A program made the position numbers and the translations under genes. Shown here one piece after another: positions 16,641-23,364 of a stretch of DNA of 24,739 bases. A model generated the notes under the pieces. The model saw nothing but the letters and a program-made list of their open reading frames with translations. It did not search any database and was not told where the DNA came from. The DNA is from Phyllobacteriaceae bacterium (GTDB lineage Bacteria; Pseudomonadota; Alphaproteobacteria; Rhizobiales; Devosiaceae): positions 1 to 24,739 of the forward strand of contig JAAZLP010000140.1 in NCBI GenBank assembly GCA_012799265.1, given 5' to 3'. Position 1 is the first letter of the stretch. Every line of letters starts with the position of its first letter.

Positions 16641-16877
16641 GCTAGCTAGCATCGAGTGGCTTAGAGGCGCTCCGCCAGCAGTGCGCCAGGTTCTCTGCGC
16701 TTCGGAAATATCTCGCCCCTCGAATGGCCTATTACCCTCTCAAGGCGCCCGCGCAGCCGTTGGCGACCTCAAGCTCGGCGACCCAGATCGGCTTCAGGAT
16801 GGCAGCGCATATTCGGGGGTTACCTTGTCGACTGCAAGCGCGCCACTCACTGCCCAGAGTAAACGCAGCGTCGAACC

Positions 16878-17051
16878 TCACTGCACTAGGTGCTTGGCAT
16901 TCTTCGAGACGGTCCTGTCCGCTTCCACGTAATTGTCAGGACGCCACGACATGGGCGGCACCTTCTTCGGAAAGTAAGCCCGCGCTGCCTCTCTTGCGGC
17001 CCTGCGTTCCTCAATCGGGCTGATGCCGCTAATCAGCTTCGCCCGTTCCAT
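16878..17051 (-). CDS. Possible small hypothetical protein (57 aa)
   Basis: The minus strand from ATG 17051 encodes 57 residues, basic and Ala/Arg-rich at first (PIEERRAAREAARAYFPKK), then PPMSWRPDNYVEADRTVSK before TGA. An AAGGA lies about 10 nt upstream. The composition looks protein-like rather than random, but I recognise no family. It starts 5 nt after the end of the next listed frame, as in a two-gene operon or a broken longer gene. Low confidence because of its size and the degraded surroundings. Confidence 0.35.
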   Translation of the reverse strand: MERAKLISGISPIEERRAAREAARAYFPKKVPPMSWRPDNYVEADRTVSKNAKHLVQ

Positions 17052-17056
17052 CACAG

Positions 17057-17368
17057 CTAATTCCTTCGCGCGGCTGAGGGCACATCACGCAGCGCACCGA
17101 AGCCGTCCCAATGGGTTTTGACGTGGCTGCGGTATCGAAACGGCCAACTGCGGTGACCGCGAATGTGCAGATAGAGCGAGTCATTCGCGCGATATGTCCT
17201 GAGCCTGTCAGCGCAGGGACCTGCTGGGTAGATAGGGGGGCGTTTTAGCCTCGGCATCGTCCCTCGGACAGGTAAGTCACCCGGAAGTGCGCTTTGGTGC
17301 GGGACGTACGAACTAACTACGACCCGACCACAGCGCGAGAATCCCGGAAATAGGGCTCTAATTAGCAA
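17057..17368 (-). CDS. Doubtful ORF (up to 103 aa), possible gene fragment
   Basis: An open minus-strand frame starting at a TTG and ending at 17057. The C-terminal half (YLHIRGHRSWPFRYRS, HVKTHWDGFGALRD) looks like real protein, while the N-terminal half is Arg/Pro-rich and looks like random high-GC translation. No ribosome-binding site and no family recognised. It may be the tail of a lost gene adjoining the small protein downstream. Confidence 0.25.
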   Translation of the reverse strand: MLIRALFPGFSRCGRVVVSSYVPHQSALPGDLPVRGTMPRLKRPPIYPAGPCADRLRTYRANDSLYLHIRGHRSWPFRYRSHVKTHWDGFGALRDVPSAARRN

Positions 17369-17479
17369 AGTGGCGGAGGATGATGTGTGAAAGGTCCGCT
17401 AAGGCCCCGATATCACGTGCTTTCCGGACGCCTGTGGACGCTCTGGGATAAGCTCGTAATCTGTCTGTCGGGAAGAGAT

Positions 17480-17564
17480 TGGTGGAGGGGACTGGATTCG
17501 AACCAGTGTAGCCTGAGGCGTCAGATTTACAGTCTGATGGATTTAACCACTCTCCCACCCCTCC
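17480..17564 (-). tRNA. tRNA-Tyr (GTA)
   Basis: On the minus strand the acceptor GGAGGGG (17558-17564) pairs with CCCCTCC (17484-17490). The anticodon loop CTGTAAA carries GTA, followed by a long variable arm as in type II tRNAs, then a T arm with GGTTCGAATCC and an encoded CCA (17480-17482). Total 85 nt with CCA. The adjacent downstream DNA, at lower coordinates, is the eroded stretch beside the sugar operon. Confidence 0.97.
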
Positions 17565-17608
17565 ACATATCGAGGTAGGAGACGAACACTTGCGCGTCGT
17601 CGGGGCGG

Positions 17609-17637
17609 TTTATGGTAGGCGGACGCATTGGTGTCAA
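17609..17637 (-). promoter_or_regulatory. Probable sigma-70-type promoter of tRNA-Tyr
   Basis: On the minus strand TTGACA (17632-17637) and CATAAA (17609-17614) are separated by exactly 17 nt. Transcription would start near 17602, about 38 nt before the mature tRNA 5' end. Confidence 0.6.
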
Positions 17638-17761
17638 CACCCTCTGAGCATATCCCCGCAAGAAATTGCAGTTGCTCGCATTTTATCGTGCGTGGCGGGG
17701 TGGGGGTCTTGCCATGGGCGGGACGATCTTGCTAATCGGAGCACGTGGCATCGCCCCTCGG

Positions 17762-17835
17762 GCGGGTATAGCTCAATGGTAGAGCAGCAGCCTTCCAAGC
17801 TGAATACGCGGGTTCGATTCCCGCTACCCGCTCCA
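17762..17835 (+). tRNA. tRNA-Gly (TCC)
   Basis: Acceptor GCGGGTA (17762-17768) pairs with TACCCGC (17825-17831). The D arm is AGCTCAATGGTAGAGC, the anticodon loop CTTCCAA carries TCC, the T arm contains GGTTCGATTCC, and CCA is encoded (17833-17835). It is on the opposite strand to the two neighbouring tRNAs. Confidence 0.97.
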
Positions 17836-17925
17836 GATTTCTTCGCCCATCGCCCTTAGCTATCAGCTGCTGTGGACGAATGTCAGGCGACGTCGGGTTG
17901 CGACGGCGCCTGATGGCAGGGGCGG

Positions 17926-18327
17926 CTATTTACACTGACAGACCGACATCTTGCCGGGTACGGTGGTCCACCATTGTGAGGTCCAGGCCGCGCTGCGCGC
18001 GCTGCACACCCGTGGACAAATCTGTTTGGCGTCGTTGGTGCTCCAGATCGGCCCCGCCTCAAGGGTAAAGGGGCCAGAACTGGGAACTTGCAGACCAGGA
18101 GAGGACGCCTGCAGCTTCTGCAGCATTTCAAGTTCCGCCGCTGCGCGTGCGGCCGCATCGTGCGCGTGCATATCAAGGTAGGGAGCGCCAAACGACAAAT
18201 CCGGCATTCCCGTCTGGGATCCGGATGACTTGGTTGACGCGATTGAGGACTGCCCCATCGCAGGGCCCAGCGTGCCCAGCATCAGCATTGCGGCCAGAAT
18301 GCCGGCGATAATGTTCTGAAGTTTCAT
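17926..18327 (-). CDS. Secreted protein with a single MVL-type mannan-binding lectin domain
   Basis: A 133-aa exported protein. Residues 1-25 form a signal peptide (basic start, hydrophobic core, likely cleavage after AMG). A Ser-rich linker and a short Ala-rich helix (58-74) lead to a C-terminal domain at about 88-132, AGPIWSTNDA then ICPRVC, WTSQWWTTVPGKMSVCQC, which matches the repeat of the Microcystis viridis lectin MVL (mannan-binding protein family). MVL binds oligomannose through such repeats; here only one copy is present. ATG 18327 has GGAGG 8 nt upstream, while further in-frame starts would bury the signal peptide. The gene stands alone between tRNA-Gly and tRNA-Trp. The domain call is by remembered motif. 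Confidence 0.75.
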   Translation of the reverse strand: MKLQNIIAGILAAMLMLGTLGPAMGQSSIASTKSSGSQTGMPDLSFGAPYLDMHAHDAAARAAAELEMLQKLQASSPGLQVPSSGPFTLEAGPIWSTNDAKQICPRVCSARSAAWTSQWWTTVPGKMSVCQCK

Positions 18328-18478
18328 TCGGTCTGCCTCCAGGTCCCCCATGGACCGAGGCAGAGCGTAGCGGGGCAATGTTTGGTCAATATTTGAACCA
18401 GGCATCCGCGCGCACAAAAGCGCCCGCGCAACCCATTGGATTGGCGTCACGACCAGCGATGTCTGGAAAATTAGTGCC

Positions 18479-18554
18479 TGGCAGGGGCTGGGGGACTCGA
18501 ACCCACGACCCTCGGTTTTGGAGACCGATGCTCTACCAACTGAGCTAAACCCCT
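18479..18554 (-). tRNA. tRNA-Trp (CCA)
   Basis: Minus strand. Acceptor AGGGGTT (18548-18554) pairs with AGCCCCT (18483-18489), allowing one G-T pair. The D arm is AGCTCAGTTGGTAGAGC, the anticodon loop CTCCAAA carries CCA, the T arm has GGTTCGAGTCC, and the 3' CCA is encoded (18479-18481). Confidence 0.97.
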
Positions 18555-18679
18555 TCAGGCGAGGCCGTGTCTAATGGCAAAGGCGGCGCGATGCAAGAGT
18601 GCATTGCATGCTCGGCGAGAGAACTGTGTACTTTCATGGGGTTCGGCGCACAAAGGCGGCGCCGCGGCGGGCGAAAAGC

Positions 18680-18925
18680 TCAGCCCTGGAAGACCAGTCC
18701 GGCCGAGCGGCGGCCCTGCCAGGCGACGCGGAAGGGCTCGATGCGGTGGTTGAACAGCAGGTAGCATTGGGAATTGATCGGCTGGTCGGCGCCGAGCCGG
18801 ATGCGGACGCCGGTTTCGCTCTGGTCGACGACCACGGCGGGGATGCGCAGCAATCCGTCATCGCAGACGACGGTGGCGTCGATTCGAACGGGGAAGCGGG
18901 GCTGGCTGCGGCGGTCTGTGCTCAT
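18680..18925 (-). CDS. PilZ domain protein (probable c-di-GMP receptor)
   Basis: A stand-alone PilZ domain of 81 aa from ATG 18925. The c-di-GMP-binding RxxxR motif is visible as RRSQPR at residues 5-10, and the second motif as DQSETG, fitting the (D/N)xSxxG pattern, followed by beta strands (GVRIRLG, QCYLLFNHRIEPFRVAWQ). The frame extends to another ATG at 18973, giving 97 aa; neither start has a good ribosome-binding site. Such proteins adjust motility, exopolysaccharide or other outputs in response to c-di-GMP. No partner gene is adjacent; the target is unknown. Confidence 0.78.
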   Translation of the reverse strand: MSTDRRSQPRFPVRIDATVVCDDGLLRIPAVVVDQSETGVRIRLGADQPINSQCYLLFNHRIEPFRVAWQGRRSAGLVFQG

Positions 18926-19193
18926 GAGCGATGCGTCGCGCGAGTCGCCGGAAGGAGATACTAATGTGAGCATCGCAATTTTATCGATCCGGAGCGGGGC
19001 GCCAGTCCCCGACCGGAGTGCATGCGGCCAGGGACTGACTTTGGAGGGTCGCAGCCGGCAAAAGCTGCCCCGCTAAACGCGATGGTGCTGACGGCGGTTC
19101 CCTGCGGCCGGAGGACGCAACTGGGCTCGCGCTCCGGCTAATTTGAGGTCCCCGCTTGCTAGGGCAAGCTGTCGTTCGCTTCAGAATTTCATG

Positions 19194-19245
19194 CCTGAAA
19201 CCAAATCCCCTTTTCTGCATTGCCCAGAAAATTTCAGGGGAGCAC
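19194..19245 (+). promoter_or_regulatory. Leader hairpin covering the ribosome-binding site of the 64-aa gene
   Basis: CCTGAAA (19194-19200) pairs with TTTCAGG (19232-19238), and TTTTCTG (19211-19217) pairs with CAGAAAA (19225-19231). The right strand is continuous and the left has a 10-nt bulge containing TCCCC. The outer helix and the bulge can both occupy the AGGGGAG site that precedes the ATG at 19250. A translational control element is inferred. Confidence 0.4.
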
Positions 19246-19249
19246 CGCT

Positions 19250-19444
19250 ATGAACATTTACTGGAGCAATCTCACCGCCCTGCAGCGCAAGGCGCTCATG
19301 CTGTTGTGCCAGCATGGGCATTGTCCGCTGCCCGATGAGCTGGGCGAGCAATTGTGCAATCTCGGCCTGGCGGAGCGGCTGGGTGAAAAGGGCTATAGCC
19401 TCAGTGCACTCGGCGCGACGGTGCCGCCGGCGACGCTGCACTAG
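19250..19444 (+). CDS. Small hypothetical protein, possible helix-turn-helix-like fold
   Basis: A 64-aa protein starting MNIYWSNLTALQRKALMLL. ATG 19250 follows AGGGGAG at good spacing, which fixes the start; the frame is open 10 codons further up without support. The order helix (LQRKALMLLCQHG), second helix (LPDELGEQLCNLG), then a short strand pair (LAERLGEKGYSLSALG) resembles a mini winged helix, but no named family is recognised. It stands alone between the PilZ gene and the next minus-strand gene. The structured leader suggests regulated translation. Confidence 0.6.
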   Translation: MNIYWSNLTALQRKALMLLCQHGHCPLPDELGEQLCNLGLAERLGEKGYSLSALGATVPPATLH

Positions 19445-19470
19445 ACAATCCGTAACCGATCGGTTGCGCT

Positions 19471-19737
19471 TTATTCCGCCGCGACGGGCAGACGCTCGGC
19501 GTGGCGGGCTTTCAGTTTATTGAGCTGGTGGGCGGCGTGAGAGAGCAGGGCGGTGCGCACCTGTTCGTGGGGCACAGCGCCGCAATCGGACTTCACCTTG
19601 AGGTCGAGCGAATAGTCCGTGACATTGCCCAGAAACTCTTCGCGAATCCGAACGCGAACGGCGCCGGTGACGCGCTGGGGCATGGAGGGGTGCGGGCCAA
19701 AATGCAGCAACTGACAACCAATCACTTCAAACGACAT
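19471..19737 (-). CDS. Hypothetical protein (88 aa)
   Basis: A soluble 88-aa protein of unknown function, starting MSFEVIGCQLLHFGPHPSMP. The ATG at 19737 is well supported by GGAGGAG about 5 nt upstream; the frame is open further but without a site. Beta-rich segments (RVTGAVRVRIREEFLG, DYSLDLKVKSDCGAVP) are followed by a helical, basic C-terminus (LNKLKARHAERLP). It ends convergently 26 nt from the preceding plus-strand gene and is divergent from secE. Confidence 0.65.
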   Translation of the reverse strand: MSFEVIGCQLLHFGPHPSMPQRVTGAVRVRIREEFLGNVTDYSLDLKVKSDCGAVPHEQVRTALLSHAAHQLNKLKARHAERLPVAAE

Positions 19738-19894
19738 ACGCTCCTCCAAACGCCGCGCCATGTTTTGGGCACATTTTGATCCAAGCCGTTCCGGAGCGCC
19801 TGTGCAAGCGGAATCCATCGGGTTTTGCACTTATGCTTTACAGATGTGATGATCTGGCGGGTGCGGGGCTCCACGATTCTATTTGCCCAGACTG

Positions 19895-19923
19895 TTGCAA
19901 TGTGTTGCCAAAGCCTCTAGATA
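19895..19923 (+). promoter_or_regulatory. Candidate promoter for secE-nusG
   Basis: TTGCAA (19895-19900), 17 nt spacer, TAGATA (19918-19923). It lies about 70 nt before the secE ATG in the only gap upstream of that operon. The match is moderate and purely by sequence. Confidence 0.4.
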
Positions 19924-19994
19924 GCCGGCTCTAGCCGTGCGGGAGTCCTGCGCGGCCTTTGGTTTTGCACCAAGATATTCGAGTTGATTTGCCC

Positions 19995-20189
19995 ATGGCC
20001 CGTCCGAACCCAGTTCAGTTTCTCCAGCAGGTTCGTTCCGAGGTCAGCAAGGTAACATGGCCTGGCCGGAGCGAAGTGGTGATTTCCACGATCATGGTTC
20101 TGGTCTTCGTGATCCTCGCGAGCCTGTTCTTCCTGCTGGCTGACCAGGTCATTTCCTGGCTCGTATCCTTGATGCTGTCGATCCGCTAA
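19995..20189 (+). CDS. secE: Preprotein translocase subunit SecE
   Basis: Essential small subunit of the SecYEG channel in the inner membrane. The 64-aa single-span form found in most bacteria outside the gammaproteobacteria is seen: an amphipathic N-terminal helix with FLQQVRSEVSKVTWPGRSEV (residues 9-28, containing the conserved KVxWP motif), then one transmembrane segment (about 32-58). ATG 19995 matches the usual family start MARPNPVQFL; the frame is open 12 codons earlier without support. nusG follows after 39 nt, the usual gene order. Confidence 0.95.
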   Translation: MARPNPVQFLQQVRSEVSKVTWPGRSEVVISTIMVLVFVILASLFFLLADQVISWLVSLMLSIR

Positions 20190-20228
20190 GCGGGTCATTC
20201 TGTAGTTTATTCGGAGCGGCGAGCTTTA

Positions 20229-20759
20229 ATGGCCAAGCGCTGGTACATCGTTCAGGCGTATTCGAACTTCGAGCGCAAAGTGGCGGAAGACATCCGTCAG
20301 AAGGTTGCGCAGAAAAAGCTCGATCACCTGTTTGAAGACGTGATTGTGCCGACCGAGAAGGTCGTTGAGATCCGTCGGGGCCGCAAGGTTGACGCCGAGC
20401 GCAAGTTCTTCCCGGGCTATGTGCTGGTGAAGATGGATATGACCGACGAGGCGTTCCACCTGATCAAGAACACCCCGAAGGTGACCGGTTTCCTCGGCGC
20501 GGACAACAAGCCGATGCCGATCTCGGAGGCGGAAGCCATGTCGATCCTGCAGCAGGTGCAGGAAGGCGTGGACCATCCGAAGCCTTCCGTCAGTTTCGAA
20601 GTGGGCGAGAACGTGCGCGTGTCGGACGGTCCTTTCGCCAGCTTCAATGGTATCGTCGAGGAAGTCGACGAAGAGCGCTCCCGCCTCAAGGTGGAAGTTT
20701 CGATTTTTGGGCGTCCCACTCCGGTGGAGCTCGAATACGGTCAGGTCGAAAAGATCTGA
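20229..20759 (+). CDS. nusG: Transcription termination/antitermination protein NusG
   Basis: A 176-aa NusG, which binds RNA polymerase, reduces pausing and links it to Rho or to ribosomal protein S10. The NGN domain (about 3-105) begins RWYIVQAYSNFERKVAEDI and contains FPGYVLVKMDMTD; the KOW domain (about 122-176) contains GENVRVSDGPFASFNGIVEE. Length and sequence are normal for alphaproteobacteria. It lies between secE and rplK, with a 194-nt leader after it. Confidence 0.97.
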   Translation: MAKRWYIVQAYSNFERKVAEDIRQKVAQKKLDHLFEDVIVPTEKVVEIRRGRKVDAERKFFPGYVLVKMDMTDEAFHLIKNTPKVTGFLGADNKPMPISEAEAMSILQQVQEGVDHPKPSVSFEVGENVRVSDGPFASFNGIVEEVDEERSRLKVEVSIFGRPTPVELEYGQVEKI

Positions 20760-20953
20760 TCGCCCTGTCGTTGCGTCAGCACGACCACCTAACAAGGATG
20801 GTTGCGCGAGCACGATAAGTCGAATTTCCGGCGTCAGCCGGAAGCACGCGGCCTTGGCTGCGTAAACCCGTGGAAGGGGATGGTGGTCGCCAAGCCATCT
20901 ATCAACCCCGCACCACGGCTCAATTGCCGGTTACGGCACTCAGAGGATAGAAA
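20760..20953 (+). promoter_or_regulatory. rplK-rplA leader region
   Basis: A 194-nt spacer with no gene. It holds a 7-bp hairpin, TTCCGGC (20826-20832), GTCA loop, GCCGGAA (20837-20843), and a weak ribosome-binding site AGAGGAT before rplK. In bacteria the L11-L1 message is usually repressed by L1 binding in this leader; the exact site is not identified here, so control by L1 is inference from gene context. Confidence 0.45.
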
Positions 20954-21382
20954 ATGGCAAAGAAAATCGTTGGCTACGTAAAGCTGCAGGTGCCGGCTGG
21001 CTCCGCCACCCCGTCCCCCCCGATTGGCCCGGCTCTGGGTCAGCGCGGTCTGAACATCATGGAATTCTGCAAGGCCTTCAACGCGGCTACGCAGGAGCTC
21101 GAAAAGGGTTCGCCGATTCCGACCGTGATCACCGCCTATGCCGACAAGAGCTTCACTTTCGAGATGAAGCAGCCGCCGGTGACCTACTTCATCAAGAAGG
21201 CGCTCAACCTCAAGTCCGGTTCCAAGCTTCCGGGCAAGGACAGCGCCGGCACTATCACGCAGGCTCAGCTGCGCGATATCGCCGAGAAGAAGATGAAGGA
21301 TCTCAACGCGGATGACGTTGAAACCGCAATGACCATGATCGCCGGTTCCGCGCGTTCCATGGGCATCCAGGTCGAGGGCTGA
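20954..21382 (+). CDS. rplK: 50S ribosomal protein L11
   Basis: A 142-aa ribosomal protein that forms the GTPase-associated centre at the stalk base with 23S rRNA. The N-terminal domain has the proline-rich signature GSATPSPPIGPALGQRGLNIMEFCKAFN (from about residue 16), and the C-terminal RNA-binding domain has the stretch PPVTYFIKKALNL followed by GSKLPGKDSAGTIT and ending ARSMGIQVEG. Length is exactly typical. rplA begins 4 nt after its stop, so the two are translated together. Confidence 0.98.
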   Translation: MAKKIVGYVKLQVPAGSATPSPPIGPALGQRGLNIMEFCKAFNAATQELEKGSPIPTVITAYADKSFTFEMKQPPVTYFIKKALNLKSGSKLPGKDSAGTITQAQLRDIAEKKMKDLNADDVETAMTMIAGSARSMGIQVEG

Positions 21383-21386
21383 TAGA

Positions 21387-22079
21387 ATGGCAAAGATCGC
21401 AAAGAAGGTCGCCGCTGCCCGTGAAGGCATCAACCGCGACAAGCTCTATGGCCTCGAAGAAGCCATCAAGCTGGTGAAGTCGAAGGCTTCGGCCAAGTTC
21501 GACGAAACCGTCGAAATCGCGATGAACCTCGGCGTTGACCCCCGTCACGCTGACCAGATGGTTCGTGGCGTTGTCACGCTGCCGAACGGCACCGGCAAGA
21601 CCGTTCGCGTCGCCGTGTTCGCCCGTGGCGCCAAGGCTGACGAAGCCAAGGCTGCTGGTGCAGACATCGTTGGCGCAGAAGACCTGCTGGAAACCATCCA
21701 GGCCGGCAAGCTCGATTTCGATCGCTGCATTGCTACCCCGGACATGATGCCGCTGGTTGGTCGTCTTGGTAAGATCCTCGGCCCGCGCAACCTGATGCCG
21801 AACCCGAAGGTCGGCACCGTGACCATGGACGTCAAGGGTGCTGTCGGCGCTGCCAAGGGCGGTGCTGTTGAATACCGCGTCGAAAAGGCCGGTATCATCC
21901 ATGCAGGTGTCGGCAAGGTTTCCTTCTCGGAAGAAGCCCTCATCGAAAACATCAAGGCCTTCACCGACGCCGTCGTGAAGTCCAAGCCGGCCGGCGCCAA
22001 GGGCACCTACGTCAAGCGCGTTGCCGTGTCCTCGACCATGGGCCCGGGCCTGCACGTCGAGCCGTCGTCGGCTCTCTAA
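21387..22079 (+). CDS. rplA: 50S ribosomal protein L1
   Basis: A 230-aa L1, the mobile stalk protein near the tRNA exit site and usually the repressor of its own operon. Domain motifs include KFDETVEIAMNLGVDPRHADQ (about 36-56), RGVVTLPNGTGK, and the second-domain signature KILGPRNLMPNPKVGTV (about 127-143). The end, KRVAVSSTMGPGLHVEPS, is typical. ATG 21387 follows GAGGG. A 314-nt structured leader separates it from rplJ. Confidence 0.98.
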   Translation: MAKIAKKVAAAREGINRDKLYGLEEAIKLVKSKASAKFDETVEIAMNLGVDPRHADQMVRGVVTLPNGTGKTVRVAVFARGAKADEAKAAGADIVGAEDLLETIQAGKLDFDRCIATPDMMPLVGRLGKILGPRNLMPNPKVGTVTMDVKGAVGAAKGGAVEYRVEKAGIIHAGVGKVSFSEEALIENIKAFTDAVVKSKPAGAKGTYVKRVAVSSTMGPGLHVEPSSAL

Positions 22080-22393
22080 GAATTTCGCGGCTTCGGCCGT
22101 GAAGACATCAGCAGCCCTGGCCTCCGGTTGAGGCTGCTGATGAAAGTCCTGTCCCAGACTGCCGGCCGACCTTCGGGTCGTTAATTCCGATTTCGGAGCC
22201 AGCAATAGACGGGGTGAAGACCCAATTCGGGCGCAAGCCCATTTGAATTGTGGTTCGAACCTAAGCCAGTTGCCCCTCGGGGCACTCGGTTGGCAGGCAC
22301 TAACCGTTGTCCTCCTTCCCGCAAGGGCAGGGGGCAGCAATTGGCAATGGTCCTGCGGATAGTCTCCAAGGGACCAGACTAGTGGAGACTAGT
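22080..22393 (+). promoter_or_regulatory. Structured leader of rplJ-rplL (L10-type leader)
   Basis: A 314-nt gene-free stretch full of inverted repeats: CGCGGC-TTCG-GCCGTG (22086-22101); an 11-bp stem CATCAGCAGCC / GGCTGCTGATG (22106-22116 with 22132-22142); CGACC-TTCG-GGTCG (22167-22180); CAATTC plus GGGC-GCAA-GCCC plus GAATTG with a 4-nt bulge (22223-22250); GGTTCGAACC (22252-22261); and TGCCC-CTCG-GGGCA (22271-22284). In bacteria the L10(L12)4 complex represses translation by binding such a leader; the bulged stem at 22223-22250 is the best visual candidate. The binding role is inferred. Confidence 0.65.
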
Positions 22394-22912
22394 GTGGAAA
22401 GAGCGGAAAAGCGTGAAGTCGTCGCCGCGCTCCAGGAAGCCCTCAAAGGCGCTGGATCGATCGTCGTCGCTCACAACACCGGCCTGACCGTCGCTGCTTT
22501 CACCGATCTGCGCGTGCAGATCAAGAAGGCTGGCGGCACGGTTAAGGTTGCAAAGAACCGCCTTGCCAAGCTTGCTCTCGCGGAATCCGATGTTGCGGAT
22601 ATCTCGGGCCTGTTCACCGGCCCGACCGTCATCGCCTTTGCAGAAGACCCCGTTGCTGCGCCGAAAATCGCAGCAGCATTCGCCGAGAAGAACCAGAAGT
22701 TCGTCATTCTCGGTGGTGCAATGGGTCAGACTGCTCTCGACGCCAATGGTGTCAAGGCGCTGGCAACCATGCCGTCGCTCGACGAACTGCGCGCAAAGCT
22801 CGCAGGCCTCGTCAAGCAGCCGGCAACGAACATCGCTTCCATCCTCGTGCAGCCGGGTGCGGGCATTGCTCGCGTCCTCAAGGCTCACGCGGAAAAGAGC
22901 GAAGCGGCGTAA
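22394..22912 (+). CDS. rplJ: 50S ribosomal protein L10
   Basis: A 172-aa L10 that anchors the L7/L12 dimers to the ribosome. GTG 22394 is taken as start: it gives MERAEKREVVAAL, the usual N-terminus, and GGAG lies 6 nt upstream. The open frame runs back to 22307, but that part belongs to the leader. Conserved text includes TDLRVQIKKAGGTVKVAKNRLAKLAL, FTGPTVIAF and VKALATMPSLDELRAKLAGL, and the C-terminal helix that holds L12. The non-ATG start with a structured leader suggests tuned translation. Confidence 0.96.
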   Translation: MERAEKREVVAALQEALKGAGSIVVAHNTGLTVAAFTDLRVQIKKAGGTVKVAKNRLAKLALAESDVADISGLFTGPTVIAFAEDPVAAPKIAAAFAEKNQKFVILGGAMGQTALDANGVKALATMPSLDELRAKLAGLVKQPATNIASILVQPGAGIARVLKAHAEKSEAA

Positions 22913-22969
22913 GGCCGTTCCAACTACCTCATCATTCGAACCAACATTCAAACCTGAAAAGAGTATAAA

Positions 22970-23341
22970 ATGGCTGATCTCGCCAAGCTCGTAGACGACC
23001 TCTCGGCTCTGACCGTTCTCGAAGCTTCCGAACTGAGCAAGATGCTCGAAGAGAAGTGGGGCGTTTCCGCCGCTGCTCCGGTTGCTGTTGCTGCCGTTGC
23101 TGGCGCTCCGGCTGCTGCCGCTGAAGAAAAGACTGAATTCGACGTGATCCTGGCCGCCTTCGGCGACAACAAGATCAACGTCATCAAGGAAGTCCGCGCC
23201 ATCACCGGCTTGGGCCTCGGCGAAGCCAAGGCTCTGGTTGAAGGCGCTCCGAAGGCCGTCAAGGAAGGCGTGTCGAAGGCTGAAGCCGAAGACATCAAGA
23301 AGAAGCTGGAAGATGCCGGCGCTAAGGTCGAACTGAAGTAA
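22970..23341 (+). CDS. rplL: 50S ribosomal protein L7/L12
   Basis: A 123-aa stalk protein that recruits translation GTPases. The N-terminal dimerisation domain (1-36) has the stretch LSALTVLEASELSKMLEEKW; an Ala/Val/Pro-rich hinge follows (about 37-52, AAAPVAVAAVAGAPAA); the C-terminal domain from EKTEFDVILA contains ITGLGLGEAKALVEGAPK, the factor-binding surface. It lies 57 nt after rplJ and ahead of a strong hairpin. Synthesis several times higher than its neighbours is known for the family. Confidence 0.98.
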   Translation: MADLAKLVDDLSALTVLEASELSKMLEEKWGVSAAAPVAVAAVAGAPAAAAEEKTEFDVILAAFGDNKINVIKEVRAITGLGLGEAKALVEGAPKAVKEGVSKAEAEDIKKKLEDAGAKVELK

Positions 23342-23364
23342 TTTCAGTTCCTGCCTTGAAATTT

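Larger units (their letters stand above)
16641..17479. other. Low-coding-density stretch between the sugar operon and the tRNA-Tyr 3' end
   Basis: About 840 bp with no recognisable gene. On the minus strand there are short stretches that read like protein but are interrupted or shifted, for example KPIWVAELEVANGCAGAL near 16750-16800 and VDKVTPEYALPS just before it. Two small frames, listed separately, lie at 16878-17051 and 17057-17368. No integrase, transposase, terminal inverted repeat or copy of the tRNA end was found. It resembles debris left by deletion. Confidence 0.5.

Noticed and set aside
18966..19076. Possible 36-codon plus-strand ORF with GTG start after AAGGAG
   Set aside because: The ribosome-site match is good, but the adjacent ATG is followed at once by TGA and the peptide is unremarkable and low in coding signal. 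Most likely chance.
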